From NCBI GenBank assembly GCA_035307385.1, contig DATGID010000050.1, positions 1 through 64,000 on the forward strand: 64,000 bases of DNA, read 5' to 3'. Positions 8,565 to 17,464 of the stretch are shown here, in pieces. Numbering within the stretch: the first letter of the stretch is position 1; every line of letters starts with the position of its first letter. Position numbers and translations under genes: made by a program. The notes beneath the pieces are model-generated. The model did not search any database. It had not been told where the DNA came from and saw only the letters and a program-made list of their open reading frames with translations. The DNA comes from DATBHW01 sp035307385. Lineage in GTDB: Bacteria > Chloroflexota > Ktedonobacteria > Ktedonobacterales > DATBGS01.

Positions 8565-9182
8565 ATGGCAAACCCATACGGCCCGTTTTCGACTGGTTCC
8601 GTGCCCGACTCCTTTCTGATGCCCATCGAAGATATCTTCAACGTCAAGCATCGTGGCGTTGTGGTGACCGGGCGCATCGAGCGTGGCACGGTCCATGTCG
8701 GCGATGCCGTCGAAATTGTCGGCATCAAGGAACCTGGCCGCCAGGCTGTTATCAGAGAGCTAGAGATGTTTCGGAAGGTGCTCACCGTGGCTCAGGCTGG
8801 TAACAGTGTCGGCTGTCTGTTGCAGGGCATCAGCACCACTGACCTGGAGCGCGGGCAGGTCTTGGCGAGCATAGGATCAATCAGAGCGTACAAGAAATTC
8901 AGTGCGCAGGTGCGGATTTATACAAAGGAGGAGGGTGGACGCCATACCCCCTTCTTCGACGGCTATCGCCCGAATATTCATATCCGATCAGTTGACATCC
9001 CCGGATTGGTGAAGCTCCCCGATGGGATGAGTATGGGCATACCAGGCCAATCGTTTGAGATGGAAATCGAGTTATCTATGCCTGTCGCTCTGGAAGCTGG
9101 GACAACATTCGTGTTTCGTGAAGGCGGGCGTCCTGTCGGGAGTGGCATCTGTACCCGACTTGACGACACCAGTCCCTATTGA
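8565..9182 (+). CDS. Stand-alone EF-Tu domain II-III protein lacking the GTPase domain
   Basis: A 205-residue protein that aligns along its length with only the second and third beta-barrels of elongation factor Tu. Domain II is seen as FLMPIEDIFNVKHRGVVVTG, RIERGTVHVGDAVEIVGIKE, LEMFRKVL and ERGQVLA. Domain III is seen as KEEGGRHTPFFDGYRPNIHI and FREGGRPVGSGI. No P-loop, NKxD or switch region exists upstream in any frame. GAGGAGG lies 10 bases before the ATG at 8565 and the frame is intact, so it looks like a real gene rather than a broken tuf. EF-Tu uses these barrels to bind the tRNA arm and EF-Ts, so an accessory or decoy role in translation is possible but unproven. It ends in a 7-base convergent overlap with the next gene. 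Confidence 0.82.
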   Translation: MANPYGPFSTGSVPDSFLMPIEDIFNVKHRGVVVTGRIERGTVHVGDAVEIVGIKEPGRQAVIRELEMFRKVLTVAQAGNSVGCLLQGISTTDLERGQVLASIGSIRAYKKFSAQVRIYTKEEGGRHTPFFDGYRPNIHIRSVDIPGLVKLPDGMSMGIPGQSFEMEIELSMPVALEAGTTFVFREGGRPVGSGICTRLDDTSPY

Positions 9183-10444
9183 GTCAACTGCGCTTCGATG
9201 GCGGCGGCCATGACCCCGGCCCCATCCTCAGTGGCAATCTGGTCGCGCAGACTCCGGGCCGCCTTGAGATAGCTGGTCGTGTGCAGCAGGTCGCGCAGCG
9301 TGCGCGCCGCCCGCTCCACCGTGAAGCTGTGCCAGGGCAGATACGCGCCCGCGCCCAACTGTGCCACCTGGCTGGCGGAATACAATTGATCGAAGCCCCA
9401 GGGCACGACCAGCGCGGGCACGCCGAAGCGCATCGCCTGGGCGATGGTGCCGATGCCGCCGTGCTGGATGATCGCCGCGCAGTGCGGGAAGATCGCCGAA
9501 TAGGGCGCGAAGGGCAGCGCCAGCACCTCTTCGCCTGGCGGCTCGTCCAGATCGTCGGCGGTCAGCCCGATCAGCAGGGCACGCGCGCCAGCCCGGCGGA
9601 TGGCCGCAATGCTGGTGCGGAAATAGGGCGCGAACGCCCGGCGCATCTCCGGTCCAATCGAGCCAGCCGTCACGGCCACCAGTGGGCGGTCAGAAGAAAG
9701 AAACGCTTCCAGCGCGGGCGGTGCCTGCCAGGTGGTGGGCGTATCCCAGAAGCTGAAGCCGGTCACCTTGACGAAGGCAGGCCAATCGGGCGGGCGCGGC
9801 TGAAACGCGGGCGAAGAAGCCAGGCAGAGCAGCCGCTCGGAGGCATTGCCCAGCCAGAGCAGTTCGCGGCGCGGCAAGAGGCCATATCTAGCGCGTAGCT
9901 GATTGATCGGCTGGTCGGCGATGCGCCCAAGAATCAGCCCGCCCAGCCACCAGTTGAAACGATTGTTGGCGCGCTGCATCGGTCCCGGCAGCGTAAAAGG
10001 CTGCGGCTGGCTGATGATGTGGGCCGAGGGAATAGTGACGGGCGTCAGCGCCACCGTCACCCAGGGGATGCCGGTGAGGTCGGCCACGAACGAGGCGGCC
10101 AGTTGCCCAAAGGAAGTGACCAGCAGGTCGGCGCTGCCTGCTGCCTGGCGCAGTTCATTCACGTTAGCCTCCAGCGTCGGCAGAATGCCCTGGCGCATCA
10201 GCAGCGAAATCGAGGGGATGGGATTATTCTTGCCCACCATCTGCGGGGCCGTCGGCGACAGCGCAGCAACCACGTTGCCGCTGAGCAGATCGACGGGAAA
10301 GCCCAGCGCTTCCACAGTGGGACGAAACGGCTCTTGCACGGCAAAACGCACGACATGCCCGCGCTCGCGCAGCCGCAAGCCGAGCGCCAGAAAGGGATTG
10401 AGATCGCCAGAGGAGCCAAACGTTGATACGAGCAGACGCGCCAT
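9176..10444 (-). CDS. UDP-glycosyltransferase-like protein (GT1, GT-B fold)
   Basis: A 422-residue cytoplasmic GT-B enzyme. The N-terminus MARLLVSTFGSSGDLNPFLALGLRLRERGH is the classic acceptor-domain start of GT1 enzymes. The donor-binding signature is near residues 330-375: HGGIGTIAQAMRFGVPALVVPWGFDQ. Such enzymes transfer a sugar from a nucleotide donor to a lipid, sterol or small natural product; the acceptor is not readable. AAGGA precedes the ATG. It is monocistronic or loosely linked to the MgtC-like gene upstream, and its 3' end overlaps the EF-Tu-like gene convergently by 7 bases. Confidence 0.85.
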   Translation of the reverse strand: MARLLVSTFGSSGDLNPFLALGLRLRERGHVVRFAVQEPFRPTVEALGFPVDLLSGNVVAALSPTAPQMVGKNNPIPSISLLMRQGILPTLEANVNELRQAAGSADLLVTSFGQLAASFVADLTGIPWVTVALTPVTIPSAHIISQPQPFTLPGPMQRANNRFNWWLGGLILGRIADQPINQLRARYGLLPRRELLWLGNASERLLCLASSPAFQPRPPDWPAFVKVTGFSFWDTPTTWQAPPALEAFLSSDRPLVAVTAGSIGPEMRRAFAPYFRTSIAAIRRAGARALLIGLTADDLDEPPGEEVLALPFAPYSAIFPHCAAIIQHGGIGTIAQAMRFGVPALVVPWGFDQLYSASQVAQLGAGAYLPWHSFTVERAARTLRDLLHTTSYLKAARSLRDQIATEDGAGVMAAAIEAQLTQ

Positions 10445-10516
10445 GTCCTTGTTCCTTTTGTACCGCCAGGTTCCTGCTACGTTTTGTTTGTGCTGGCAGG
10501 TTCCTCTTCGTATTGT

Positions 10517-10545
10517 AGTCCCAGCAGTCTAGGGCTGCTGGGACT
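10517..10545 (-). terminator. Hairpin spanning the stop codon of the MgtC-like gene
   Basis: AGTCCCAGCAG (10517-10527) and CTGCTGGGACT (10535-10545) form a perfect 11-bp stem with a 7-base loop that contains the stop codon at 10529-10531. A U-run is not obvious on the minus side, so it may act as a 3' stabilising hairpin rather than a strong terminator. Confidence 0.5.
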
Positions 10546-11239
10546 GCGCGTTCTCGCGGTCAGCTTCGACGGCCTGCACACCGGGAAGCGCTTGCAACTG
10601 GCCGAGCGCCTGCGCCAGCGCGGCGTCCGTTGGCACCAGGCACACCAGTTCCACCAGCGCGGCGTCCTGCCTGGGGCGAACCTCCAGATGTTGCAGCGGC
10701 ATGTTCAGCCGGGCGCACAGCGCGGTGATGCCTTCCAGCAGAACACCGCTGGCGCTGGTGGCTTCGATGCGCAGCCGGTGGGTCGGGGCCAGGCGGCTGG
10801 GGAAAATCCGCATTTCCAGCCAGCGCCAGCCCACCAGCACAATCATCGCCAGCGCCGTTGCCGTGACGGCCTCGACGATCATGCCCGCGCCGCAGGCCAG
10901 ACCCAGCGCGGCGACAATCCAGATGGCGGCGGCGGTGGTCAAGCCTTTGATGCGCTCCTGTTCGCGGTGAAAGGCGATTGCGCCACCGCCCAGGAAGCCG
11001 ATGCCCGCCACGACATAGGAGGCGATACGCGATGGGTCAAGCTGTATATGCGGCGTGCCCAGAAAGTCGCTAAAGCCATAAATAGAGATAATCATGAACA
11101 GCGCTGACCCCAGCGCCACCAGCGCGTTGGTGCGCAGGCCAGCGGTATGGGCGGTGCGTTCCCGCTCGAAGCCAACGATGCCCCCGAGGATGAGCGCCAG
11201 CCCCAGGCGGAGGAGCATGACCGGAAAAGAGATCATCAT
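10529..11239 (-). CDS. MgtC/SapB-family membrane protein
   Basis: A 236-residue inner-membrane protein. The first 140 residues hold about four or five helices with the family signatures LALILGGIVGFERERTAHTAGLRTNALVALGSALFM and GIGFLGGGAIAFHRE. The C-terminal 80 residues form a soluble ACT-like domain, as in longer MgtC proteins. In pathogens MgtC supports growth at low Mg2+ and inhibits F-type ATPase; environmental homologues are poorly understood. AAGGGGG precedes a double ATG start. A TATACT box about 70 bases upstream may be the -10 element, but its -35 is weak. Confidence 0.85.
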   Translation of the reverse strand: MMISFPVMLLRLGLALILGGIVGFERERTAHTAGLRTNALVALGSALFMIISIYGFSDFLGTPHIQLDPSRIASYVVAGIGFLGGGAIAFHREQERIKGLTTAAAIWIVAALGLACGAGMIVEAVTATALAMIVLVGWRWLEMRIFPSRLAPTHRLRIEATSASGVLLEGITALCARLNMPLQHLEVRPRQDAALVELVCLVPTDAALAQALGQLQALPGVQAVEADRENAQSQQP

Positions 11240-11459
11240 GGCTGTGCCCCCTTTCTGCTGTCAGGCAGGAGCGCTTCCTGGCCCCCTCACGTGTGTTCAG
11301 ATTAGTATAGCAGGTTTCACGCGAACCCTCCCGCATGGTGGGCGCGTCTGCGTGTGGGCCTTGACTGGCGTACATATTGCAGACGGATATACACAAGATA
11401 GATGCAATGCTGCCTCTGCGCAGGTAAGCAGCGGAATCTGGAAACGGAACGCACGAGCG

Positions 11460-13178
11460 ATGGAAATACAACAAGCCGCGCCCGATTATGCCACCTTCTT
11501 GCAGGAGCTTGCACGCCCGGACGCCTTTCCTGGCACGCTTTCGGCGGCTGCGTCCATCCCCACCCTCCAGACGCATGCCTCGGCGGTCTTGCTGGCAGGC
11601 GACACCGCGTACAAGCTCAAAAAGCCCAGGGATTTTGGTTTCTTTGATTATTCGACGCCCGCCAACCGTCGCCACTTTTGCCAGGAAGAAGTGCGCCTGA
11701 ACGCGCGCCTGGCCCCCGATGTTTATCTGGGGATTGCGCCAGTCCTGCAAGCGCCTGATGGGCACGTGCGCTTCGGCCCGACGCTGCCGCCTGACCAGGC
11801 TCCCCAGCCGGAGACGCGCTTCAAGGGCGAGACGGTGGTGGATTACGCGGTGGTGATGACACGCCTGCCCGATGACGCCACGCTAGAGGCGCGGGTGCGC
11901 GCCGACACGGCCACGCCAGCGCTCCTGGCGGCTGTGGCCGAGCGCATCGCGGCCTTTCACGCCAGCGTCCCCACCGACGCGCACATCGCGACGTTTGGCG
12001 ATCTTGCGGTGCTGCGCGGCAACTGGGAAGAGAACTTCGAGCAGACGCGCCCATTTCTGGGGCAGGCGTTGGACACAGCAGCCTATGACCAGATGGCCGC
12101 GTCGGTGCGGCGCTTCCTGGGCGAGCGCCAGCGCCTTTTCGCGGAGCGCCAGCGCGCCGGGCGCATCCGCGATTGCCATGGCGATCTGCGCTTACAGCAC
12201 GTCTATGTACTGGGCCAGCAGATTGCTGTGATTGATTGCATCGAGTTCAACGAGCGCTTTCGCTATGGGGACGTGGCCGGAGAAGTGGCCTTTCTGACGA
12301 TGGAACTGGACGCGGCTGGTCGGCCTGATCTGGCGCGGGCGTTTGTCGATGCATATATGCGCGAAAGCCTCGATGACAGCCTGCGCGAACTGCTGCCGTT
12401 TTACGCCTGTTACCGGGCGTATGTGCGCGCCAAAGTGGCCGCCTTCCTGATGGATGAGCCGGAAGCGCCAGCGGCCCAGCGCGAGGCAGCCCGTCAGCAG
12501 GCGCGGGCGCTTTTCCTGCTGGCGGCGCACTATGCCAGCGGCCTGCAAGGGCAAACGCTGCTGCTGATTGGCGGCGTGATGGGCACGGGCAAGAGCACGC
12601 TGGCGGCGGCGCTTCAGCGCGAAACGGGCTGGGCGCTGTGCTCATCGGATGCCACGCGCAAACGGCTGGCCGCCCTGCGCCCTGCCCAGGCGCAGGAACA
12701 CCGGTTCGGGCAGGGGCTTTATAGCCAGGACTGGACGGCGCGCACCTACCAGGCACTGCTTGAAGCGGCGGAAGCGGCGCTTGCCAGCGGGCGCTCGGTG
12801 GTGGTCGATGCGTCGTTTATTCGCCGCGCTGATCGCCAGGCGGCGGCGCGGCTGGCTGCCGCGCAGGGCGCGCAGGCCATCTTTCTGGAGTGTGTCTGCC
12901 CGCAAGAGGTGACGCTGGAGCGGCTGGCCCGCCGCTGGGCGGCTCGCGTGGCCGGGGAATCTCAGGCGGACGGCGATGCTTCGCAGGCGTCCGATGGCCG
13001 CCCCGACCTCTACGCGGCGCAGGTGGCGCGTTGGGAGGCGTTCAGCGCCGCGCAAGAGCCAGGGATGGCCCATCATCAAATAGAGACGACGCGCGGGCCA
13101 GCGGTCAGTCTGGAGCAGGCGCACGAGGCGCTGGGCATGCCGCGCTTTGCCTGCTGGCTGGCGTCATCGCAGCCTTAG
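11460..13178 (+). CDS. Aminoglycoside-phosphotransferase-like / P-loop ATPase fusion
   Basis: A 572-residue two-domain protein. Residues 1-350 resemble the APH kinase-like fold: AYKLKKPRDFGFFDY in the N-lobe and DCHGDLRLQHVYV (about 238-250) as the catalytic Brenner-type loop, followed by IDCIEFNERFRYGD. Residues 365-565 form a P-loop kinase of the zeta-toxin/AAA_33 type with Walker A GGVMGTGKST (371-380). This fusion occurs widely in bacteria and has no assigned substrate; resistance to aminoglycosides should not be assumed. The ATG at 11460 was chosen because the protein family begins here; upstream codons are shadow sequence. The ribosome binding site is weak. Confidence 0.75.
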   Translation: MEIQQAAPDYATFLQELARPDAFPGTLSAAASIPTLQTHASAVLLAGDTAYKLKKPRDFGFFDYSTPANRRHFCQEEVRLNARLAPDVYLGIAPVLQAPDGHVRFGPTLPPDQAPQPETRFKGETVVDYAVVMTRLPDDATLEARVRADTATPALLAAVAERIAAFHASVPTDAHIATFGDLAVLRGNWEENFEQTRPFLGQALDTAAYDQMAASVRRFLGERQRLFAERQRAGRIRDCHGDLRLQHVYVLGQQIAVIDCIEFNERFRYGDVAGEVAFLTMELDAAGRPDLARAFVDAYMRESLDDSLRELLPFYACYRAYVRAKVAAFLMDEPEAPAAQREAARQQARALFLLAAHYASGLQGQTLLLIGGVMGTGKSTLAAALQRETGWALCSSDATRKRLAALRPAQAQEHRFGQGLYSQDWTARTYQALLEAAEAALASGRSVVVDASFIRRADRQAAARLAAAQGAQAIFLECVCPQEVTLERLARRWAARVAGESQADGDASQASDGRPDLYAAQVARWEAFSAAQEPGMAHHQIETTRGPAVSLEQAHEALGMPRFACWLASSQP

Positions 13179-13188
13179 CGCCCCGGCG

Positions 13189-13605
13189 TTAATTGCTTCC
13201 AGCGCCGTCGCGTTTGGCCTTGAGCGCTTCCAGCCGTTCGGCCAGCGAGGCGCGCATATCGCCTGTGGCCTGCGCGCTCTGGCGCTCTAGCTGGCGTATT
13301 TCAGCGGTGATGCTTTCGATCTGCGCTTGCAGGCTGGTTTGCAGCTTCTCATACGCTCTATCGCGTTTGGCCTGAAGTCCTTCCAGCCTGGCTTTGATCT
13401 GCGCTTTGGTTCTGCCGGTCGCCTGGCTGAGCCTGGCCTCCAACTGCTCGATCTCGGCGCACATCCCCTCGATTTGTGCTTGCAGGCAGCCATAGAGCAT
13501 TTCATAAGCTGCGTCTTCTTTGGCCCTGAGCGCATCTATCCGTGCCGCAGTGGGAGCCTGGCTCGCGTCTAAGGTTTGCGGCTGATATAGCGGCCTGCTG
13601 CTCAT
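13189..13605 (-). CDS. Duplicated coiled-coil protein, function unknown
   Basis: A 138-residue hydrophilic protein rich in Ala, Gln, Leu and Glu. It contains two copies of a roughly 45-residue unit: the first around residues 24-68 and the second around 73-115. Each has the pattern L-x-AK-x-D-x-AYE-x-L, LQAQIE, AEI-x-QLE and QATG. The heptad spacing suggests a long antiparallel helical hairpin. There is no signal peptide, membrane helix or known family. It is convergent with the APH/ATPase gene (10-base gap). Function is unknown. Confidence 0.65.
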   Translation of the reverse strand: MSSRPLYQPQTLDASQAPTAARIDALRAKEDAAYEMLYGCLQAQIEGMCAEIEQLEARLSQATGRTKAQIKARLEGLQAKRDRAYEKLQTSLQAQIESITAEIRQLERQSAQATGDMRASLAERLEALKAKRDGAGSN

Positions 13606-13779
13606 GTACCTCTCCTCTCAAATACTGCTGCAACGCTTCTGGTAGATGGCCGGGACGGACGATAGGATGAAAATAGAAGGCACGTTTGGAGCGCTACAAT
13701 AGCCACTTACAGCATAGCTCGCGCTGCTTTTCCCCGCATCATGCCCGTGGAGAGGTTTTCAGGTGAGGGCTGCCCCGCC

Positions 13780-13830
13780 AAAAAAGAGAGGTGGAGACCT
13801 CGCCAAAAGTCGGGCCAGGGCGAGGTCTCC
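13780..13830 (-). terminator. Intrinsic terminator of the large glycosidase gene
   Basis: GGAGACCTCGCC (13793-13804) and GGCGAGGTCTCC (13819-13830) form a perfect 12-bp stem 7 bases after the stop at 13838. Read on the minus strand it is followed by CTCTCTTTTTT, a clear U-run. Confidence 0.85.
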
Positions 13831-13837
13831 TGCCGGG

Positions 13838-16480
13838 CTAGGCTGATTGCTCGTGGAAGCGCAGCAGCCGATACCCGCCTGCCTCAATGGCGACTGCGGA
13901 CTCTTCCAGGTCTTTGCCGCTGGCGGTGGCTCCAGTAATCCACTGGTTGAGTTCGCTGTTATAGATTTCCACGTGATAGCGCTTGTGCGGGTCCAGCAGC
14001 GCATCGAGCCGCAGCGGCAGTTGGATGGTCTGCGCGGCGGGCGACCCCACGCAGACCAGCACCTCGCCGGGTTTCCTGAAGGCCAGATGCTGCGCCTGGG
14101 GGCTGCGCGAATAGACGTTGGGGGTCACATCTTCATCGTAATGATGCGCCTTGCCGCGCCCGTTGCTGCTCACATCCAGCGTCCCATAGAGGTGCGCGCC
14201 GTCCGATTGTTCGCAGCCAAAGAAGGCCAGTTCGCGCCCGTGATGCGGGAAGCGGCGCATGCCCGCCCAGCGCCAATCTTTGGGGATGGTTGGCTTCATC
14301 TTGATGCTGTCTGGCTCGATGCGGACGCCGCAAATGCCCTGAATGGCTGCCAGCACAAAGCGCGGCGGCTCCCACGGCGAAAGGCGCATGCCCCGGTTGA
14401 CCAGCGATTCGCCGTCCATCCACTCGCTGAACTCGCCGGGCACGGTCAGGTTTTTCTTGGGGTCGTGGGCGTAGTGCTCGAAGCTGGCGCGCAGCGCCTG
14501 CACCATCGACTCGGGGTGATAATCGCGCGCCGCGAAGGCATACCACCAGGCCACGCCCGGCCAGACGCCGCCCAGCAAGCCCCACTGCCGGTAGGGGTCA
14601 TAGCTGGGACTCATGCGGCTGACGGTGCGAATGCCCGCCGTCGTCCAGAAGTCGGGGCTGTTCAGGCGGCTGATGATGCGGAAGCTGGTTTCTTTGGGTG
14701 CCACCTCGAACAGGACCGGATAGATTTCATCAGCCGTGACATCAGTGTGGATGTTGCCGTCCAGGTCGATGTTCAGGTAGTACAGCCCGTTTTCCGGGTT
14801 GAGCAGATGCGTATTGATGGCCGTAACAAGCGCTTCCCCTGCCTCGCTGAACTGCCGGGCGTCTTCGTGGCTTTCGGGCGTGCCTCTGGCTTCGCCCAGC
14901 CGCGCTGCGCTGCGCAGGGCAGCGGCGCATTCGGCGTTGACCTCGGTGACGGCCCCGTTCAGCGTGTAGTTGGGAATGATGTTGCGCCACCCGGCGATGC
15001 CATAGACCTCGACGCCGCGCACGTTGCAGATAATCAGGCCGTGCTTGCGCTCAGCCGGAATCACGTCCAGTTCGGCGTCGCGCGCCCGCAAGATGCACTG
15101 CCCGGCCTTCCACACTGCCGGATAGATGCGCTGAAGGAAGTCATGATCTCCGGTTGCCAGATAGTGATGCCACACGGCCCAGATGAAGAGCGGCGTGTTG
15201 TCGTTGATGTTGAAGCCATTATACGCCCGCTCGTCTGTTACCGCGTTATAGTATTCCACGATCAGGCCGTCTTCGCGCTGGCGCGCCGCCAGCGATTCCA
15301 GCAGAGCGCGCGAAAACTGCGGCAGCAGGAAGTCGCAGCCTGCCGAAAACCAGCAGGCGTCGCGCCCCACCACGGCGGATGAGCGGCTGGGGTCGTTGGT
15401 GAAGGCGGGGCCGGTGGGATAGTTCGCCATGACGCGCAGCATATTGACCTTGGCCCAGGTGACGCCCAGATTGATTTGCGGGTCGGGCGTCATGACCTGT
15501 GAAACGCTCGCCATGTGGTTATAATATTCGACGGTTTTTCTGAGCGCCTGCTGATAGTCCCAGGCGTCCTGGAAGATGTGCCTGGCCTTCGCCTCGCCCT
15601 CGTGGGAAAAGACAGTGATGAACGCCAACTGCGTGCTTTCCCCTGGCTGAAGCTCCACATCCACCTGCAACGCGCCCAAAATCGCGCCGCTGGCCGAGGT
15701 GTCGTTGCGCAGCGGGCGCACATTGGTCGTTTCATAAACCTGGCGATCATCGAAGCCGGTTTCCCAGCGCGCCACGCGGGTCTGGGCGCTGGCGACGCCA
15801 AAGAGGCGCACCCAATCAGGGCGGCTCTCGCTGTGGGCAACGAGCGTACCCTGGCCGAGCGATGAGTCGTAGTCGCCGCGCAGGTCGCCAGCAGTTGCCC
15901 CTTGAAACTGGATGTGCCCATAGACGCGCACCTGAGCGGTGAGCGCCCCATCGTTGCGCAGCCGCACGGCTTGATACACAATGGGCGCTTCCATTTCTGG
16001 ATACTGCCGCGAGTGGTCGGGCGGCGCAATGTTGGGCACGAAGACGGTTTCTTCGATGGAGATGTTGCCCGGGCATTCGTACTGATGGCGCTGATAGGCC
16101 GGGTGGATTTCCATCACGCCTGGAGCCTGGCTATAAAGCTGGATTTGCCCTTCCCCCTGCCCCTGCTCCCTGGCGGCGGGCGTGCCGCCGTCCTGCTGCG
16201 GACGATAGAAGCGCGAAAGAGGCCGCCCGATGCCGCTGTAGCGCAGGCAAATGGCTCCCGTCACATGCTGGCCGATGAAGGTGCTGAACAGGTTTTCAAT
16301 GTCGCCGGTGCCTTTGGTGGTCACCCAGCAACTGCTGTTCCCGAAGCTGGACCCCATCTCCAGCCCCGTGTCGGGGACGACGTACGAGGGCAGTTCATCG
16401 ATATGTCTGGCTTTGGAACGTACAGCCTGGACCCCTAGCCCGGCTTCGGGAGTCGGCGGGGGCATGGTCATCGATTCCAT
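13838..16480 (-). CDS. Large six-hairpin glycosidase-like protein
   Basis: An 880-residue protein without signal peptide. The N-terminal third looks like a beta-sandwich (residues about 60-300). The rest looks like an (alpha/alpha)6 barrel of the amylo-alpha-1,6-glucosidase/GH94/GH63 type: VVGRDACWFSAGCDFLLPQF, then GFNINDNTPLFIWAVWHHYLATGDHDFLQRIYP, then PYDPYRQWGLLGGVWPGVAWWYAFA in later segments, and a C-terminal beta region. It probably acts on an alpha- or beta-glucan oligosaccharide; the CAZy family and mechanism are not certain. AAGGAAAC precedes the ATG at 16480. A terminator follows the stop at once, so it is monocistronic. Confidence 0.7.
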   Translation of the reverse strand: MESMTMPPPTPEAGLGVQAVRSKARHIDELPSYVVPDTGLEMGSSFGNSSCWVTTKGTGDIENLFSTFIGQHVTGAICLRYSGIGRPLSRFYRPQQDGGTPAAREQGQGEGQIQLYSQAPGVMEIHPAYQRHQYECPGNISIEETVFVPNIAPPDHSRQYPEMEAPIVYQAVRLRNDGALTAQVRVYGHIQFQGATAGDLRGDYDSSLGQGTLVAHSESRPDWVRLFGVASAQTRVARWETGFDDRQVYETTNVRPLRNDTSASGAILGALQVDVELQPGESTQLAFITVFSHEGEAKARHIFQDAWDYQQALRKTVEYYNHMASVSQVMTPDPQINLGVTWAKVNMLRVMANYPTGPAFTNDPSRSSAVVGRDACWFSAGCDFLLPQFSRALLESLAARQREDGLIVEYYNAVTDERAYNGFNINDNTPLFIWAVWHHYLATGDHDFLQRIYPAVWKAGQCILRARDAELDVIPAERKHGLIICNVRGVEVYGIAGWRNIIPNYTLNGAVTEVNAECAAALRSAARLGEARGTPESHEDARQFSEAGEALVTAINTHLLNPENGLYYLNIDLDGNIHTDVTADEIYPVLFEVAPKETSFRIISRLNSPDFWTTAGIRTVSRMSPSYDPYRQWGLLGGVWPGVAWWYAFAARDYHPESMVQALRASFEHYAHDPKKNLTVPGEFSEWMDGESLVNRGMRLSPWEPPRFVLAAIQGICGVRIEPDSIKMKPTIPKDWRWAGMRRFPHHGRELAFFGCEQSDGAHLYGTLDVSSNGRGKAHHYDEDVTPNVYSRSPQAQHLAFRKPGEVLVCVGSPAAQTIQLPLRLDALLDPHKRYHVEIYNSELNQWITGATASGKDLEESAVAIEAGGYRLLRFHEQSA

Positions 16481-16508
16481 CAATGTTTCCTTCTTGCAAG
16501 ATAGAGAA

Positions 16509-16518
16509 ACGATATCGT
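16509..16518. promoter_or_regulatory. 10-bp palindrome upstream of the glycosidase gene
   Basis: ACGATATCGT is a perfect palindrome 29 bases upstream of the glycosidase start and just downstream of a TATACT box on the minus strand (about 16530-16536). This position would suit a repressor operator. The regulator is not identified. Within the 347-base gap 16481-16827 I see nothing else except GC-rich repeats of the motif ACCTCGCC. Confidence 0.3.
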
Positions 16519-16827
16519 CGCGCTCCCGCAAGTATAAAGCGCTGGGTGCGCTTGCGGCCCTGTGCGCCGGGCGAGACTTTGGGGTGAGTCTTGACCTCGC
16601 CTCCAGGGGAGGGCCAGACCTCGCCGAAAGGATAGGCGCGCGCTTTCCCTCTGGTGGGAGGATGAAACTGGCGCGAAGAACTCTCTTTCGGGCGGAGGGC
16701 ATCAGCACGTTCTGGCCTTATCCTTTTGGATAACCGGGGTGAATGGCGCGCCTTTGAGGCGGCCAGCGTGTCCCCGGTGAGCGGTAGAGATGCGACAAGC
16801 AAGACAGAACTGAAAGGAGTTTCTGCT

Positions 16828-17271
16828 ATGTCTCGCCCGATGCCCACCCCGGAGTCTTCGCAGCCTCCTGCCTACAATCGCCGTCCTCCTCTGGTGACTT
16901 TTGCTGCTATGATGCTAATTCTGCTCTTTGGTCTGCAAGCTGTGGTGGCAATTCTGGAGTTCGTTCGGGGCACGTGGCTGCTGTTTTCCCCTGTAAGTGT
17001 GCCAGGTGGATACTTATGGATTTGGGGCATTGTCGATGTTTTCATTGCCCTGATTCCGCTCTATGCCGCTTATGACATCCTCAGGGGCGGCGAGGTTGGC
17101 CGGATTATTGGTCTGGTCATCGCCATCGTCAGCGCCATTCGCTGGTTCTTCTATCTGCCGCTGGCTCCCATCGCTGCCCTGATTATCATCGGCATCGATG
17201 TCGTCATCATCTACGCGCTGGTGGCGCATTCAGAGTATTTCGAGTCGCGCCGTATGGGCACACCGTTCTAG
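16828..17271 (+). CDS. Small four-helix membrane protein (DUF7144-like)
   Basis: A 147-residue membrane protein. After a short Pro-rich cytoplasmic tail (residues 1-22) come four hydrophobic helices at about 23-48, 60-82, 88-104 and 108-130. It resembles small four-helix membrane proteins of Actinobacteria and Chloroflexota (DUF7144 type) without known function. AAAGGAG lies 9 bases before the ATG at 16828. A longer frame upstream has no ribosome binding site. It is followed in the same direction, 193 bases later, by another membrane protein gene. Function is unknown. Confidence 0.65.
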   Translation: MSRPMPTPESSQPPAYNRRPPLVTFAAMMLILLFGLQAVVAILEFVRGTWLLFSPVSVPGGYLWIWGIVDVFIALIPLYAAYDILRGGEVGRIIGLVIAIVSAIRWFFYLPLAPIAALIIIGIDVVIIYALVAHSEYFESRRMGTPF

Positions 17272-17464
17272 TCTCTCTGTTTCTCCCATCCTAGCCATGG
17301 CCGCGCTGGGCACAAAACTTGGAAGAAAAGGCGTGCCGCTGACGCTTTTCTCATCGGCGCCTTTGCCTGGTGGCTTGGGCCGATCTACTGGCTATTCGTC
17401 GCTTTGGGGCTTGCCTGCTAGCATGCTGGCCCTGAACCATGGCTTTCTGGTTGGGTAGAAAACT

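Noticed and set aside
8175..8696. 173-codon minus-strand frame across the EF-Tu-like gene start
   Set aside because: It is antisense to the clear EF-Tu homologue, and the translation resembles no family.
11460..13178. Aminoglycoside resistance gene
   Set aside because: The APH-like domain is fused to a P-loop kinase in a widespread family with no resistance link; resistance cannot be claimed.
16481..16708. Extension of the glycosidase frame upstream of 16480
   Set aside because: No ribosome binding site and a basic low-complexity translation, while AAGGAAAC precedes the ATG at 16480.
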